A stretch of DNA of 64,000 bases from Lentisphaera profundi (GCF_028728065.1 NZ_CP117812.1:1240001-1304000), one strand, 5' to 3'; shown: positions 1-8,921, counted from the first letter of the stretch. A program made the numbers and translations. The notes: a model not told the origin generated them from the letters alone.

Positions 1-723
1 ATTAAGCAAGAATTTAAACAAGCTATGGATGCTTGTAACGAAGTGAAAGATTTGGGTCCTCTCGCAGAGCTGAATAAAAAATACAGCCAATTAAAAAATG
101 ATGATTCAATTGAATTGAGCCATGAGCAATACCTCGGCTTATTAAAAGAGCTACAAGGAAAGTCATTATCACGGCAGTTTGCCAACCTGATTCATGCAAA
201 AGTCTTTTCAGATTTAAGTACAGAGGAGCGCATCGTTTTTTGTAAGGGAGCCTTGGTAATTCATAATTTGGGAATGAACTTAAAGCACTTTAGTTTTGAT
301 CCAAAATCAAAACATTTAAATGTCTCAGGCAATAAGGGTTTAAAAACTATTTTATGCCTGCAAAACTTCCCTGCCTTATCAGCGGATCTCTCAGGTACTA
401 AGATAGCAGATTTTATTGGTTTTCGAGGTCAGAATCTGCGCTCTCTCAATGTATCTAACACGGCGATATATCAATTACAAAGTCTAGAAAATAAAAACCT
501 ACAGGAACTCAATATTTCTCATACGGGGGTTAGAAATCTTAGCCCTATATTTAATTGGTCGCTAAGAAAACTCAATATAAGTCACACTGAAGTTAAAGAT
601 ATCTTCCAAGTACTCCACTTTCCTTTACTTGAAGAATTAGTCATTCACGAAGGACAATTTAGCGCGAAGGACCTTCAGCAAATTCCGAGTTCCGTTAAGC
701 TTATTCAAGTTAAGTTTAAATAG
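1..723 (+). CDS. Leucine-rich-repeat protein, C-terminal part (5' end outside window)
   Basis: The reading frame is open from base 1, so the Met at 25 is probably internal and the gene begins before the window. The second half (from about base 300) contains irregular leucine-rich repeats of about 22 residues of the type L..LNISHT.V..L, for example at 421-480, 490-540 and 550-600. LRRs form a curved solenoid used for protein binding. The first 80 residues are helical and charged, with no recognised domain. In Lentisphaerae such LRR tails are often attached to protein kinases, but no kinase motif is visible here, so that is only a possibility. About 570 bases separate it from the next gene. Confidence 0.7.
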   Translation: MKQEFKQAMDACNEVKDLGPLAELNKKYSQLKNDDSIELSHEQYLGLLKELQGKSLSRQFANLIHAKVFSDLSTEERIVFCKGALVIHNLGMNLKHFSFDPKSKHLNVSGNKGLKTILCLQNFPALSADLSGTKIADFIGFRGQNLRSLNVSNTAIYQLQSLENKNLQELNISHTGVRNLSPIFNWSLRKLNISHTEVKDIFQVLHFPLLEELVIHEGQFSAKDLQQIPSSVKLIQVKFK

Positions 724-874
724 TAGGAAAATTAAGCATAGCTAAGGATCCAGAGAGTTGATTTTGACCTAAGGCCGAGTTGGTTCTCATCCTTGTCAGG
801 CAATTAAAGATCAATCTAATTCAATGCTGGATTAATAGCTTAGAGGCCTGAAAATCATTTTTTTTAAGAGGGCA

Positions 875-1060
875 TGATCTAGACCCTCGAAGAGGGTTGA
901 TGTACTTAGCCTGGGGTGAAACCCTGGTGGAAAACTACATTATAAATCTCGTCCTCGACGAGGGCGAATTAATTGACCATCTTCGATGATCTAATGATGG
1001 ACAATCAATTCCTTGGGAGTGGGCTTCGCCTTCCCCCCAAGGCTAAAAACATAAGGCATC
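875..1060. repeat. Cluster of REP-like palindromes
   Basis: Several short hairpins are packed together: ACCCTC-gaa-GAGGGT at 883-897, CTCGTC-ctc-GACGAG at 948-962, a CCTGGGGTGAAACCCTGG-type palindrome near 910-927, and a CCTTGGG...CCCAAGG stem around 1012-1044. No open frame is supported between 724 and 1297. This looks like a REP/BIME-type intergenic repeat cluster. It lies 3' of the LRR gene and upstream of the pseudopilin, so it could act as a transcript end. The remainder of 724-1297 shows nothing recognisable. Confidence 0.5.
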
Positions 1061-1297
1061 TTCAATGCTACTATTTTGGCGACAATATAGATTGAATCTA
1101 TGAGTCAAATTAAAGGTCGTCATCTCAATCTAATTCATTGGCCTTTTAATCTATTAGTGATAGAAAATGATCTATCCACACTTAATACGCAAGTACCATT
1201 TTTTATTTTCTCAAAAAAAAGCTAAAACTTGTAACGCTAGTGAATTTACTTGATTTGTTCTATAGATAATGAATTTTAAATGACTGGAGAAAGACGG

Positions 1298-2080
1298 ATG
1301 ACAAAGAATAAATTTACTCTGATTGAGCTCTTAGTGGTGATTGCCATTATCGGTATTTTAGCCTCTCTTTTATTACCTGTCTTAGGCAAAGCTCGTAAAC
1401 AATCACAGTCAGCCGTATGTAAAAGTAATATGAAACAGATGGGCGTTTCTGTGATGATGTATCTAGATGATAGTGAGGGCTTTTTTATGTACGGAGAGTC
1501 CTCTGATGGCAATGCTGGTGCTTATGAGTCATGGGATGATAGTTTAGGGGCCTATGATGGTCGTGACTTAACGAAAGCTGAGAAAAGCTTGGATTTTTTG
1601 TCGTCAGTTAATGCTCCAGGTAAAGGTTCGGATCATTATATTTGTCCATTGGATGATATCGTTCGCAGTACTTGGCCTTCGCCAGATGCGTATAAAAGTT
1701 CATACGCAATGACTCAGCAGAACCCATTTTCAACGAGTGGAAAGGGAATATTTATGTTTAGAAAAGATTGGATTGTGACTCATGGAGTTGGCATTATAAA
1801 CGTAACAGATGTTAGTAATCCCTCTTCAACGATTGCGGCGGGAGAAGAATTTAATCAATTTGGATTCTTGGGATCAAGTGGCTCCCGTTATTTTGCTACA
1901 AGTAATCAGTTTAACGGGATTGCACTTCATGATCCACGCCATCAACAGAAACAAAATTATTTAATGGTGGATGGTCACGTGGAGAGCTTGCGCTACGAAA
2001 GTACTTTAGCTACTGGTGGTGGGTCAGTCGCCTTAGATGGCTCGAATGTGACCGGATCGATGTGGGATGCAACAAGGTAA
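1298..2080 (+). CDS. Type II secretion/pilus-like pseudopilin, H-X9-DG family
   Basis: The N-terminus has the prepilin signature: a short Lys-rich leader, then FTLIELLVVIAIIGILASLLLP, the site for prepilin peptidase cleavage before Phe and the hydrophobic helix used for assembly. The family hallmark CKSNMKQMGV follows. Near the C-terminus H-QQKQNYLMV-DG is an exact H-X9-DG motif. An upstream in-frame ATG exists at 1280, but 1298 is preferred because GGAGAAAG lies just before it and it gives a normal leader length. These proteins are exported and inserted in the inner membrane, then enter a pseudopilus. The gene directly precedes a secreted esterase gene on the same strand. Confidence 0.93.
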   Translation: MTKNKFTLIELLVVIAIIGILASLLLPVLGKARKQSQSAVCKSNMKQMGVSVMMYLDDSEGFFMYGESSDGNAGAYESWDDSLGAYDGRDLTKAEKSLDFLSSVNAPGKGSDHYICPLDDIVRSTWPSPDAYKSSYAMTQQNPFSTSGKGIFMFRKDWIVTHGVGIINVTDVSNPSSTIAAGEEFNQFGFLGSSGSRYFATSNQFNGIALHDPRHQQKQNYLMVDGHVESLRYESTLATGGGSVALDGSNVTGSMWDATR

Positions 2081-2148
2081 ATAGGTGACTTGTTGAGTTT
2101 TTTCACCTAGAAAACGTGTCGGAAATTAACGAGATTATAAGAAATAAC

Positions 2149-3182
2149 ATGAAAAAATCAAATTAGTTCTTAGTATATGTTTATGCCTGGTATTCATTAA
2201 TCCTGCCTGGGCTAATGACTTAAGTCATGAGTCAGTCAAATTGGCTGAAAGCTTCCGCTTTGGTGTACATGAACTGCGTTGGGATAAAGATATCAATGGC
2301 AATAAGGCTATGGATTTCCGGGAAGTATCGCACTCCGCTGATGAAGGTAAAACATGGAAAACAATTGATGATGAGGGCTTTTTTAGAAGTACAGTGGGCT
2401 CTCGACAACAAACACTTGACGATCCTCAGCCTGGAGTCGTTTACAAAGCAGTTACTGGTCGTGAGCTCACGCTGCATATTCACTACCCCCAAGATTGGAA
2501 GGCGAGTGACAAGCGCACAGCTATTCTGTGGTTTCACGGAGGAGGCTTTGCGGGTGGTCATCAATCACAATTTCAAAAATTTGCCAAACATTTCACCCAG
2601 CTCGGCATCATCAATATTCGTGTCGCTTATCGCCTGCGTCTTCTTGATAATGCTAATGGCGGTGGTTTTGATGCTGTCAAAGATGGGCGATCAGCGATTC
2701 GCTGGCTACGCAAAAATGCCGATCGATTTGGTATAGATATAAATAAAGTTATTGCAGGTGGGGACTCTGCAGGAGGGGCGCTAGCTTTAGCCACTTTACG
2801 AGAAGATATCAATGATCCACAAGACAATCTTGCAATTGACGCAAAGCCTAATGCGATTCTTGGTGAAAGTGCTTGGGTACTGCTTCACAAGCCTGGCATT
2901 GAAGCGCGATCTCTCGTATGGCCAATTTTGAATCTTCCGAGCTTGCCCCCCATTTGGATGGGATATGGTGGTCAAGATATTGGCTATAAGGCAGGCAGTG
3001 AACTTGGTGGAGAAGCCTTTGTTAAGGCCCTTAAAGCGAAACAAGGCATTCAGCTCAGTACGCACTTGATTCCCGAGGGTAAGCATGGCTATGGCTTTCG
3101 ACCTCACTACTTCCCACTTTGTCTTGAGTCGATGGAGAAATTTCTGGTGGTTCATGACTATCTACAAGAAAAGCCGAACTAA
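2149..3182 (+). CDS. Secreted alpha/beta-hydrolase (esterase), frameshifted in the signal peptide
   Basis: The mature part is an alpha/beta-hydrolase of the carbohydrate-esterase/lipase type. It has an HGGGFAGG oxyanion motif, the GGDSAGG nucleophile elbow and a C-terminal His in EGKHGYGF. Before these is an EF-hand-like stretch DKDINGNKAMDF. The main frame (clear from 2151) encodes a good signal peptide ending in NPAWA-ND, but has no ATG, GTG or TTG before 2241. The ATG at 2149 is one base out of frame: it reads ATG, six A, then hits TAG. One extra A in the run at 2152-2157 would restore a complete protein. It is paralogous to the esterase at 8922. Likely role: deacylation of polysaccharide outside the cytoplasm. 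Whether the frameshift is real is unknown. Confidence 0.8.
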
Positions 3183-3567
3183 TAGCGCTGTTTTAGTTGA
3201 TAAAATCATGGAAATAGCGTTTTAAGTAAAACGGGCGGAGAGCCTCGCAGCTCCGAGCACAATGCCCGGGGTTGATGATGAATTCGAACTCAAATAATAA
3301 TTAAAAGCGATAAATGCCTTCGGCGAGCGGGGAGCCCCGCTTTATGGCTAATAGTGAGAGCGCTAAGAAGCCTGGTGGGGGCTATTTTATTTATGCGCAG
3401 CTTTGATTAAATCCTCTTATCTAGACTGAAATTCACATTCATATACTGTAATAACTCAACTAAGCAGTAAGAGTCTTTAGGAACATCAGTGTTTAAAATT
3501 CAAAAAAGTGGATGGCTAGGTTTTATGCTAGCACTTATATCAGCGTATTTAAGAGGTATTAAACAGC
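3183..3567. repeat. Intergenic region with a degenerate copy of the multi-hairpin repeat
   Basis: No gene is seen in these 385 bases. The part from about 3222 to 3362 contains hairpins and ends with GCGGGGAGCCCCGC, TTTATGG and CTAATAGTG. This is the same order as the right end of the better-preserved elements at 7056-7188 and 42539-42652 (GC-rich hairpin, then TTATGGGTAAT). It is therefore probably a decayed member of that family. Bases 3363-3567 hold the leader of the next gene. Confidence 0.4.
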
Positions 3568-4329
3568 ATGAAGATCAATGCCCCCTGTATCTCATCAATA
3601 GTAGATGAACATGGCCCCATTAATGTTTACCAAACAAGAACGAGTCTGATTCTCAGCTTTGATGGGGAAATTTATCAAAGTTACATGAAACTCAAACACA
3701 TTAATGGCTTAGAGCTGGCTTATACTCAAGCGATGATGACGGGTTTATTATTTATCCCCGAACTAAAAACGGCTACTATCATGGGTTTGGGTGCAGGCTC
3801 AATGGCAAAGAACCTACTCAGTAGTTTCTCCGACTTGAAGGTACACGCGATAGAATACCGTGAAGAAGTCGTGAATACCGCAAAAAAATATTTTTACTTG
3901 CCCGATAGTGATCGCCTCTTCATTCATATAGATGATGCTGCAAATCATATTAAAAACACCGACATTAAAAGCGATATTATTTTTTCAGACCTCTACACTT
4001 CGCAGGGCATGGAGCCAAAACAAGTTCAATCAACTTATTTGCGTGATTGTAAAAAAAAGCTCAATGAACAAGGGCTTCTAGTGCTCAATATCTGGCATAC
4101 CGCACTTGACTCACGGGAAGAACTAGATGAATTACTGGCAGCGGAATTTGAAAACCGCTTACTGAGTTTCGAAGTAGAGAGCGGAAATACAATTGTCCTT
4201 GCATTCAAAAATGACATTCCCTCGATAGTAAGTAAAGAATTTTTCATGAAAGCAAAAGACTTTCAAGAGCAAATGAAGATTCCGATGGAAGCTCATGCGC
4301 AATTACTCTGGAATACACAAGATTTATGA
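3568..4329 (+). CDS. Spermidine-synthase-like / SAM-dependent methyltransferase-fold protein
   Basis: The protein has a Rossmann methyltransferase fold of the spermidine synthase type. MGLGAGSMAKNL is the glycine-rich nucleotide loop, VHAIEYREEVV is the strand ending in the acidic ribose-binding residue, followed by DDAANHI and DIIFSDLY. At 253 residues it is somewhat shorter than true polyamine synthases, and there is no partner SAM decarboxylase nearby, so the substrate is open. An in-frame stop at 3550 fixes the start downstream of it, and AAGAGG at 3551-3556 serves the ATG at 3568. No signal peptide: cytoplasmic. Confidence 0.7.
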   Translation: MKINAPCISSIVDEHGPINVYQTRTSLILSFDGEIYQSYMKLKHINGLELAYTQAMMTGLLFIPELKTATIMGLGAGSMAKNLLSSFSDLKVHAIEYREEVVNTAKKYFYLPDSDRLFIHIDDAANHIKNTDIKSDIIFSDLYTSQGMEPKQVQSTYLRDCKKKLNEQGLLVLNIWHTALDSREELDELLAAEFENRLLSFEVESGNTIVLAFKNDIPSIVSKEFFMKAKDFQEQMKIPMEAHAQLLWNTQDL

Positions 4330-4735
4330 GCTCACCGGGGGGTGCGCTGCAGAGCGTTTCCTTCATACCTTCGGCATTAATATCATTTTTTTAACAATAC
4401 TCACCGGATAAATCCGGTGGCTACCCTACTACATACCTTCGGCATGTGCTTAAGTTCCCACCCATTAGAGGCCCCTATGTATTAAAAGCTATAAATACCT
4501 CCGGTGGCCGAGGAGCCCTCGGGGCCCTACTAAAAAAGGTGGTAGCAAGTATAAATACGCTTAAGTTCCCATCCATTAGGAGAGCCTCCGCAGGCGGACT
4601 GGCTTCGCGAAAATGTAGCTCGAACCTTTAATGCTCCATCCATTAAGGGTGCTTTTGACAAGCCATTGCCATTCCTTGTCTAAGCGGTATGGTGCTGCGC
4701 ACTCATCTTAGGGCCTTAGCGGCTTAATCGTAAAT
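4330..4735. repeat. Mosaic of dispersed intergenic repeats
   Basis: This 450-base gap has no convincing gene; a 61-codon open frame at 4446 lies wholly inside repeats. It includes the near-perfect palindrome CACCGGAT-aa-ATCCGGTG at 4402-4419 and two copies of CATACCTTCGGCAT. The motif TTAAGTTCCCA(C/T)CCATTAG occurs at about 4450-4468 and 4561-4579. A stretch at about 4494-4579 recurs with high identity at about 41412-41498. Sequence near 4690-4710 (GGTATGGTGCTGCGCACTC) resembles the start of the 7056 element. It separates the methyltransferase-like gene from the U32 gene. Confidence 0.65.
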
Positions 4736-4778
4736 GGGTGTGAGTGCCACAATTAAACAGATGAATAGGTTATCAAAC

Positions 4779-7022
4779 ATGAGTAGAAAGTTAGAGTTAT
4801 TAGCACCTGGTGGTGATATAGAAGCCATTAAAGCAGCGGTTGTAGCTGGGGCCAACGCAGTTTACTGTGGTCTCGATGCATTCAATGCTAGAAACCGTGC
4901 CTCTAACCTTTCCATGGATGAACTCAATGGCGCCATTAGACTGGCACATGAATATAATTGTGAAGTCTTTCTTACCCTCAATGTGGTGATTTTAGAGCAC
5001 GAAATACCCGTTTTAGTCAAGTTGTTAAACCAAGTTGTGAATAGTGGGATTGACGGAATTATTGTACAAGATATGGGTGTGTTTAATCTCGTGAATAAAC
5101 ACTTCCCGACTCTTGATATACATGCATCAACTCAAATGACGACGCATAATGAAGGCCAGATCTTATTTCTGCATAAAATAGGAGCCAGCCGCGTCAATCT
5201 TTCTCGAGAATTGAACCTTCCAGAAATTACTAAATTAACGGCACTTGCCCATGAAAATAATATTCTGACTGAGGTCTTTGTCCATGGGGCGCTTTGTATT
5301 GCCTTTTCGGGTCAATGTTATTCGAGTTCAGTAAGTGTGGGTAACTCTGGGAATCGTGGTCGTTGTAGCCAAGCTTGCCGTGATGAATATGAAGAGACGG
5401 CAGCAGGAAATAAGTATCCACTCAATTTAAAAGATAATTCAGCCTATTTTGATCTGCCACAACTCATAGAAGCAAAAGTAGATTCGCTAAAGATTGAGGG
5501 TCGTATAAAAGGCGCTCACTACGTTTACACAGTCACTGATACTTGGAGAAAGCAAATTGATAGCTTTATAGAATCAGGTGAGCTTGTGGGCGATGATGCA
5601 AATCTTCATAAAGTATTTAATCGCAGTTTCACCAATTCATTCCTCACGGGAAAGCTTACAAAAGACATGTTCATTGATAGTCCAAAAGACTATAGCGCCA
5701 AGTATGCTCTTGAAGAAAGTGGGGCCCTAAGTGAGCAAAAAACTGAAGAAGTTCAAAAATCTCTCTATGATGATAAACAGGCCTTAGGTGCCACACTTGC
5801 GGACAAAATAAAAGGTCTTAATATAGATAAGGCCGACTTAGCCATCTCAATTACGGGCGTGCTAGGAGATAAACTCATTTTCTCTGCCCAAACAGCTGGT
5901 CGTGAATTTATTATCACCTCAAGTTCTTTACTACGCCCATCAAAAGAGGCGGCTATCACTGCGGATCTCTTAACAAAGCGTTTGCGCAGTTTTAATAACG
6001 CAGCTTATATCTTAGGCCCGATCGATTGCACTCATTTGAATGCCGGTTTAGGGATCCCCTTTAAAGAACTCACGGCAATGAAAAAAGAACTGGCCTTTGT
6101 TCTTAACGGATCAATTGAAATTGTCCCCCATACCGATGTGCCAAAACTTGCACAAAATCCAAAAATTGAAGATGTGCCCAAACTATCTCTTCTGATTAGT
6201 GATGAAAATGATGCTCATTTATGTGATGTAACGAATGCTGATATCTATTTCAAAATACCCGAGAGTTTAAAGATTGGCTGTGATAAATATAGCGAAATTC
6301 TACTGAGAAACCCAAGGTTTATCCCATGGTTTCCAGCCGTACTGATTGGCAAGGATTATCTTGAGGCGGTTAGAATATTAGAATTAAGTAAGCCAAAGAG
6401 CATTGTGACTAATAATTCAGGGATCGCATACAAGGCCTATGAGATGGGTATTGAGTGGATTGCGGGCCCACTCCTGAATACGACGAATTCACATGCTTTA
6501 ATCACGATGCAAGAGGCTCTTGATTGTAAAGGCGCTTTCATTTCAAATGAAATCAATCGCAATCAAATCAGGAATATTAGACGACCAAAGAATTTTAAGC
6601 TGCTCTATAGTATTTATCACCCCATCTTGATGATGACTTCTCGCCAATGCTTTTTCCAAAGAACCGTGGGTTGCAAGAAGAAGGCCATTGAAGATAACTG
6701 TATGCTTAGTTGCGAAAAGGCGACAACGATTACCAATGTAAAAGGGATCTCTTTTGCCGTTGACAAGCAAAAAGGCGGGTACCCGAGTATCTATAATCAC
6801 GAACAATTTTTAAATCTTGAAGCCGTTAGAGACTTTTCGGGTCTCTTTGATGAATTCTTTATTGATCTAACGGATATTGGTTCGGGATCAAAAGAAAAGT
6901 TGGATAAAGCTACACTTATTCAAGAATTCGAGAAATTCCTTGCTGATGAGACTCAAACAAAAGCAGCTCTCCATCAAATGGTCGAGGTCAAAACTAATGC
7001 TCAATACGTACAGGGCCTTTAA
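4779..7022 (+). CDS. U32 family protein, RlhA-like (probable 23S rRNA hydroxylation factor)
   Basis: The N-terminal two thirds match the U32 family: an ELLAPGGD start, then AVYCGLDAFNARNRASN, an HASTQMTTHN stretch and the cysteine signature EVFVHGALCIAFSGQC...GRCSQACR, followed by SLKIEGRIKG. Family U32 proteins of this length (RlhA, YegQ/TrhP) use an Fe-S cluster and prephenate-dependent chemistry to hydroxylate RNA; others were named collagenase-like proteases. The C-terminal part has a second Cys-rich patch (QRTVGCKKK...CMLSCEKA). Earlier in-frame ATGs at 4734 and 4761 exist, but 4779 gives the family-typical start (MSRKLELLAPGG) with AATAGG upstream. Cytoplasmic. Confidence 0.82.
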   Translation: MSRKLELLAPGGDIEAIKAAVVAGANAVYCGLDAFNARNRASNLSMDELNGAIRLAHEYNCEVFLTLNVVILEHEIPVLVKLLNQVVNSGIDGIIVQDMGVFNLVNKHFPTLDIHASTQMTTHNEGQILFLHKIGASRVNLSRELNLPEITKLTALAHENNILTEVFVHGALCIAFSGQCYSSSVSVGNSGNRGRCSQACRDEYEETAAGNKYPLNLKDNSAYFDLPQLIEAKVDSLKIEGRIKGAHYVYTVTDTWRKQIDSFIESGELVGDDANLHKVFNRSFTNSFLTGKLTKDMFIDSPKDYSAKYALEESGALSEQKTEEVQKSLYDDKQALGATLADKIKGLNIDKADLAISITGVLGDKLIFSAQTAGREFIITSSSLLRPSKEAAITADLLTKRLRSFNNAAYILGPIDCTHLNAGLGIPFKELTAMKKELAFVLNGSIEIVPHTDVPKLAQNPKIEDVPKLSLLISDENDAHLCDVTNADIYFKIPESLKIGCDKYSEILLRNPRFIPWFPAVLIGKDYLEAVRILELSKPKSIVTNNSGIAYKAYEMGIEWIAGPLLNTTNSHALITMQEALDCKGAFISNEINRNQIRNIRRPKNFKLLYSIYHPILMMTSRQCFFQRTVGCKKKAIEDNCMLSCEKATTITNVKGISFAVDKQKGGYPSIYNHEQFLNLEAVRDFSGLFDEFFIDLTDIGSGSKEKLDKATLIQEFEKFLADETQTKAALHQMVEVKTNAQYVQGL

Positions 7023-7055
7023 GCCCGAGCCGGACAGTCAGATAAAAAGTATTTA

Positions 7056-7188
7056 TGATTATCCAGAAGAGAGGGTATGATGCTGCGCATACGAGAAGGA
7101 CGCTGTCCCTCTCGAGCTCTCCCTGTAAGGATTTGCCAATCCTTAAGCAGGCGAGTAGGGGCTGTGCCCCTTGTTATGGGTAATCGTG
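7056..7188. mobile_element. MITE-like multi-hairpin element, copy 1, with 10-bp flanking direct repeat
   Basis: The element is bounded by AAAGTATTTA at 7046-7055 and an exact copy at 7189-7198, as expected of a target-site duplication. Its ends are imperfect inverted repeats (TGATTATCC left, GGGTAATCGTG right). Inside are four hairpins: ATGCTGCGCAT at 7080-7090, GGACgctGTCC at 7098-7108, AAGGATT-tgcc-AATCCTT at 7127-7144 and GGGGC-tgt-GCCCC at 7158-7170. It carries no gene, so it would be non-autonomous. It lies in the 190-base gap between two convergent genes (U32 and GST). Related copies are at 42539 and 60264. Confidence 0.75.
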
Positions 7189-7212
7189 AAAGTATTTACC
7201 CACAAGACAGTC

Positions 7213-7860
7213 CTAGTTAAAAAGAAATTGCTCATGGTTTTCATTCCATAGAGGATACTTTCTCATGACTTTTGAGAATAAAGCACTCGCCATGAAATCC
7301 GATAACCATTGAGAGAGATTTTCATAAGGAGCGTCTCTAAATAATTTCTTATCGGCATTAGCGAATTGTCTGACAAAGGGTAGGATAGCCAGGTCTGCCA
7401 AGCTCAGTGATTCACCAAAGAAGTAGCTTTGATTTTCTAATAGGGCTTCAAGTTTTTGAATATATTTTTCACATTCAGATCTCAGATAGTTTTCAGTATC
7501 AATATGAAATCGTTTTGCGTGTTTATAAGCACTTAAATTGGCTCGATAGCCCACATCACATTCATCTATTAGTGCTAAGATATTTATAAGTATTGAGGGA
7601 TCACTTGCTTTGAGGAGGTCATGAGGATCATTCTTCTTGAGTGCCCATAACATTATATCTAAACTTTCATCAAGAAATTTCCCGTTTTCGAGCACAAGTA
7701 CTGGGACAGTTCCCTTGGCAGAGACAAGTAACATTTCTTTGGGTTTATCTTTTGTTGAAATGGCGCGGAGCAGAACATCTTCTTGGGCCATTAATAAGGC
7801 CATACGGGCACGCATTGCATAAGGGCAGTGCTGAAGAGAATATAAGATGGGGTAAGTCAC
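7213..7860 (-). CDS. Glutathione S-transferase family protein
   Basis: The N-terminal thioredoxin-like domain starts with ILYSLQHCPYAMRARMAL; HCPYA is the active-site region, resembling glutaredoxin-2/GST forms with a Cys at residue 12. KGTVPVLVLENGKFLDESLDIM contains the cis-Pro and the E-S pair that binds the gamma-glutamyl group. The helical C-terminal domain has ESLSLADLAILPFVRQFA, typical of GST. At 215 residues it is full length. Likely cytoplasmic, acting in thiol or stress metabolism. Its natural substrate cannot be told from the sequence. It converges on the U32 gene across a MITE-like element. Confidence 0.88.
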   Translation of the reverse strand: MTYPILYSLQHCPYAMRARMALLMAQEDVLLRAISTKDKPKEMLLVSAKGTVPVLVLENGKFLDESLDIMLWALKKNDPHDLLKASDPSILINILALIDECDVGYRANLSAYKHAKRFHIDTENYLRSECEKYIQKLEALLENQSYFFGESLSLADLAILPFVRQFANADKKLFRDAPYENLSQWLSDFMASALFSKVMRKYPLWNENHEQFLFN

Positions 7861-8012
7861 TATTAGCGCTCGGATTATTCAGGGTCTTTCTTTTTCAGTT
7901 GGCATCATTTATTGAGACTTGAATGTGGTCTATTAAATTTTGTACTTGCCATTCTTTCTAAGGTGAGGAGGACTCCTCGTTTTTACTTTGAGTATGCCAC
8001 AAAGAGCAATAC

Positions 8013-8041
8013 TCAGCTGACGTGTTAGACACGTCAGCTGA
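8013..8041. terminator. Strong perfect hairpin downstream of the SWIB gene
   Basis: TCAGCTGACGTG at 8013-8024 and CACGTCAGCTGA at 8030-8041 form a perfect 12-bp stem with a 5-base loop. It lies 27 bases beyond the stop of the SWIB gene (minus strand). No T-run follows on the minus strand, so it is not a classical intrinsic terminator. It may protect the mRNA 3' end or be a protein-binding palindrome. CAGCTGACGTG also occurs as a direct repeat at 8035-8045. Confidence 0.45.
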
Positions 8042-8067
8042 CGTGAGTTGTACTAGATAACTAGTGC

Positions 8068-8394
8068 TTACTCTACATTGGCTCCTACAACAGCAGCCAT
8101 CTGCATCATGTTAATAGTCTGACCTTCTTTCAGTGCAGTAAAGTTAGTCACTTTACCAGACTTACTTTTAGAATTTGTGTTTTTGAAGACTGGTAGCAAT
8201 TTCGCATCTGCAACAATGAACTTTCCGCCATTTTCAGCTTTGCCATTTTCAGTTTTTGTCTGAAGTTTATTTGCTTTAATATACTCCCATAGTTTTTTAG
8301 TAATCTCAGTTCTAGGAAGTTCAGTTGCTCCTAATAATCCTGCGAGGTCACTCTTCAACTTTACTGGCTTGTTCAATCCTTTTGCTTCAGACAT
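8068..8394 (-). CDS. SWIB/MDM2 domain protein
   Basis: A stand-alone SWIB domain of 108 residues. The centre, TEITKKLWEYIKANKLQ, is the characteristic SWIB helix, followed by a lysine/asparagine-rich segment and KFIVADAKLLPVF. SWIB domains occur in eukaryotic chromatin remodellers and, among bacteria, mainly in Chlamydiae and relatives, alone or on topoisomerase I. A role in chromosome organisation or DNA topology is inferred from that. The start at 8394 is preferred over a TTG four codons earlier because GGAG sits eight bases upstream of this ATG. The product is small, basic and cytoplasmic. The gene stands alone, followed by a strong hairpin. Confidence 0.85.
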   Translation of the reverse strand: MSEAKGLNKPVKLKSDLAGLLGATELPRTEITKKLWEYIKANKLQTKTENGKAENGGKFIVADAKLLPVFKNTNSKSKSGKVTNFTALKEGQTINMMQMAAVVGANVE

Positions 8395-8921
8395 TTTAGT
8401 CTCCAATCTATTTTTTGTTGTAAATTACTTTTTGATGATTTTAAATCAGTGTTTAAATCTTGGCGAAGAATTTTTTCCTCCAAGGTCATAAGCAACACTT
8501 TTTTATGTTTCACTACATAAATCTAGCTTTACCACTTTGCTTGTCAAACGTGTGTAGCTAAGTATTTCAGTCAAGAAGCATCAAAATAGCCCTTGAAACT
8601 CACTAGCCTGATGAAAATAGGGCGTTAAGTGACTTTTTAAGCTGTAATTTAACTTTCATCTTGCTTCGGTCAATCAATCGACGAAGCATGCTCAACTAGC
8701 AAATAGTAAGCATTTGGCCCGTTTTTATTGGGGTAATGATTAATGGGATTAAGAGGTTTGTATTGAGTCAGAGATCATTTCGTGGTCTAGTATGGGCTAG
8801 GGTAAGCATTGCAGGGCGGTAGTTTTTTGAGGCTTATTAGATTTTTGATGTAACAAGTTGATATATTCTGTGTTTATTATTTTGATTATAATTAACTTTT
8901 TTAAGTACAGGACTCCCATCA
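8395..8921. other. Intergenic region without recognisable gene
   Basis: These 527 bases separate the divergent SWIB (minus) and esterase (plus) genes and must hold both promoters. I see no open frame with family resemblance, no RNA gene and no clear repeat. The part nearest the SWIB gene is AT-rich. Confidence 0.6.

Noticed and set aside
1-723. Assigning the LRR fragment to a protein kinase
   Set aside because: Only the C-terminal LRR part is in the window and no kinase motif is visible, so only LRR is claimed.
2227-2736. 169-codon plus-strand frame overlapping the first esterase
   Set aside because: It runs out of frame across the conserved esterase coding region and has no family signal.
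4446-4631. 61-codon open frame on the plus strand
   Set aside because: It lies entirely in palindromic repeats also found at 41412-41498, so it is not a credible gene.
7960-7985. GAGGA-ggac-TCCTC followed by T's, resembling a plus-strand intrinsic terminator
   Set aside because: The flanking genes are both on the minus strand and no plus-strand transcript is evident, so the orientation does not fit.
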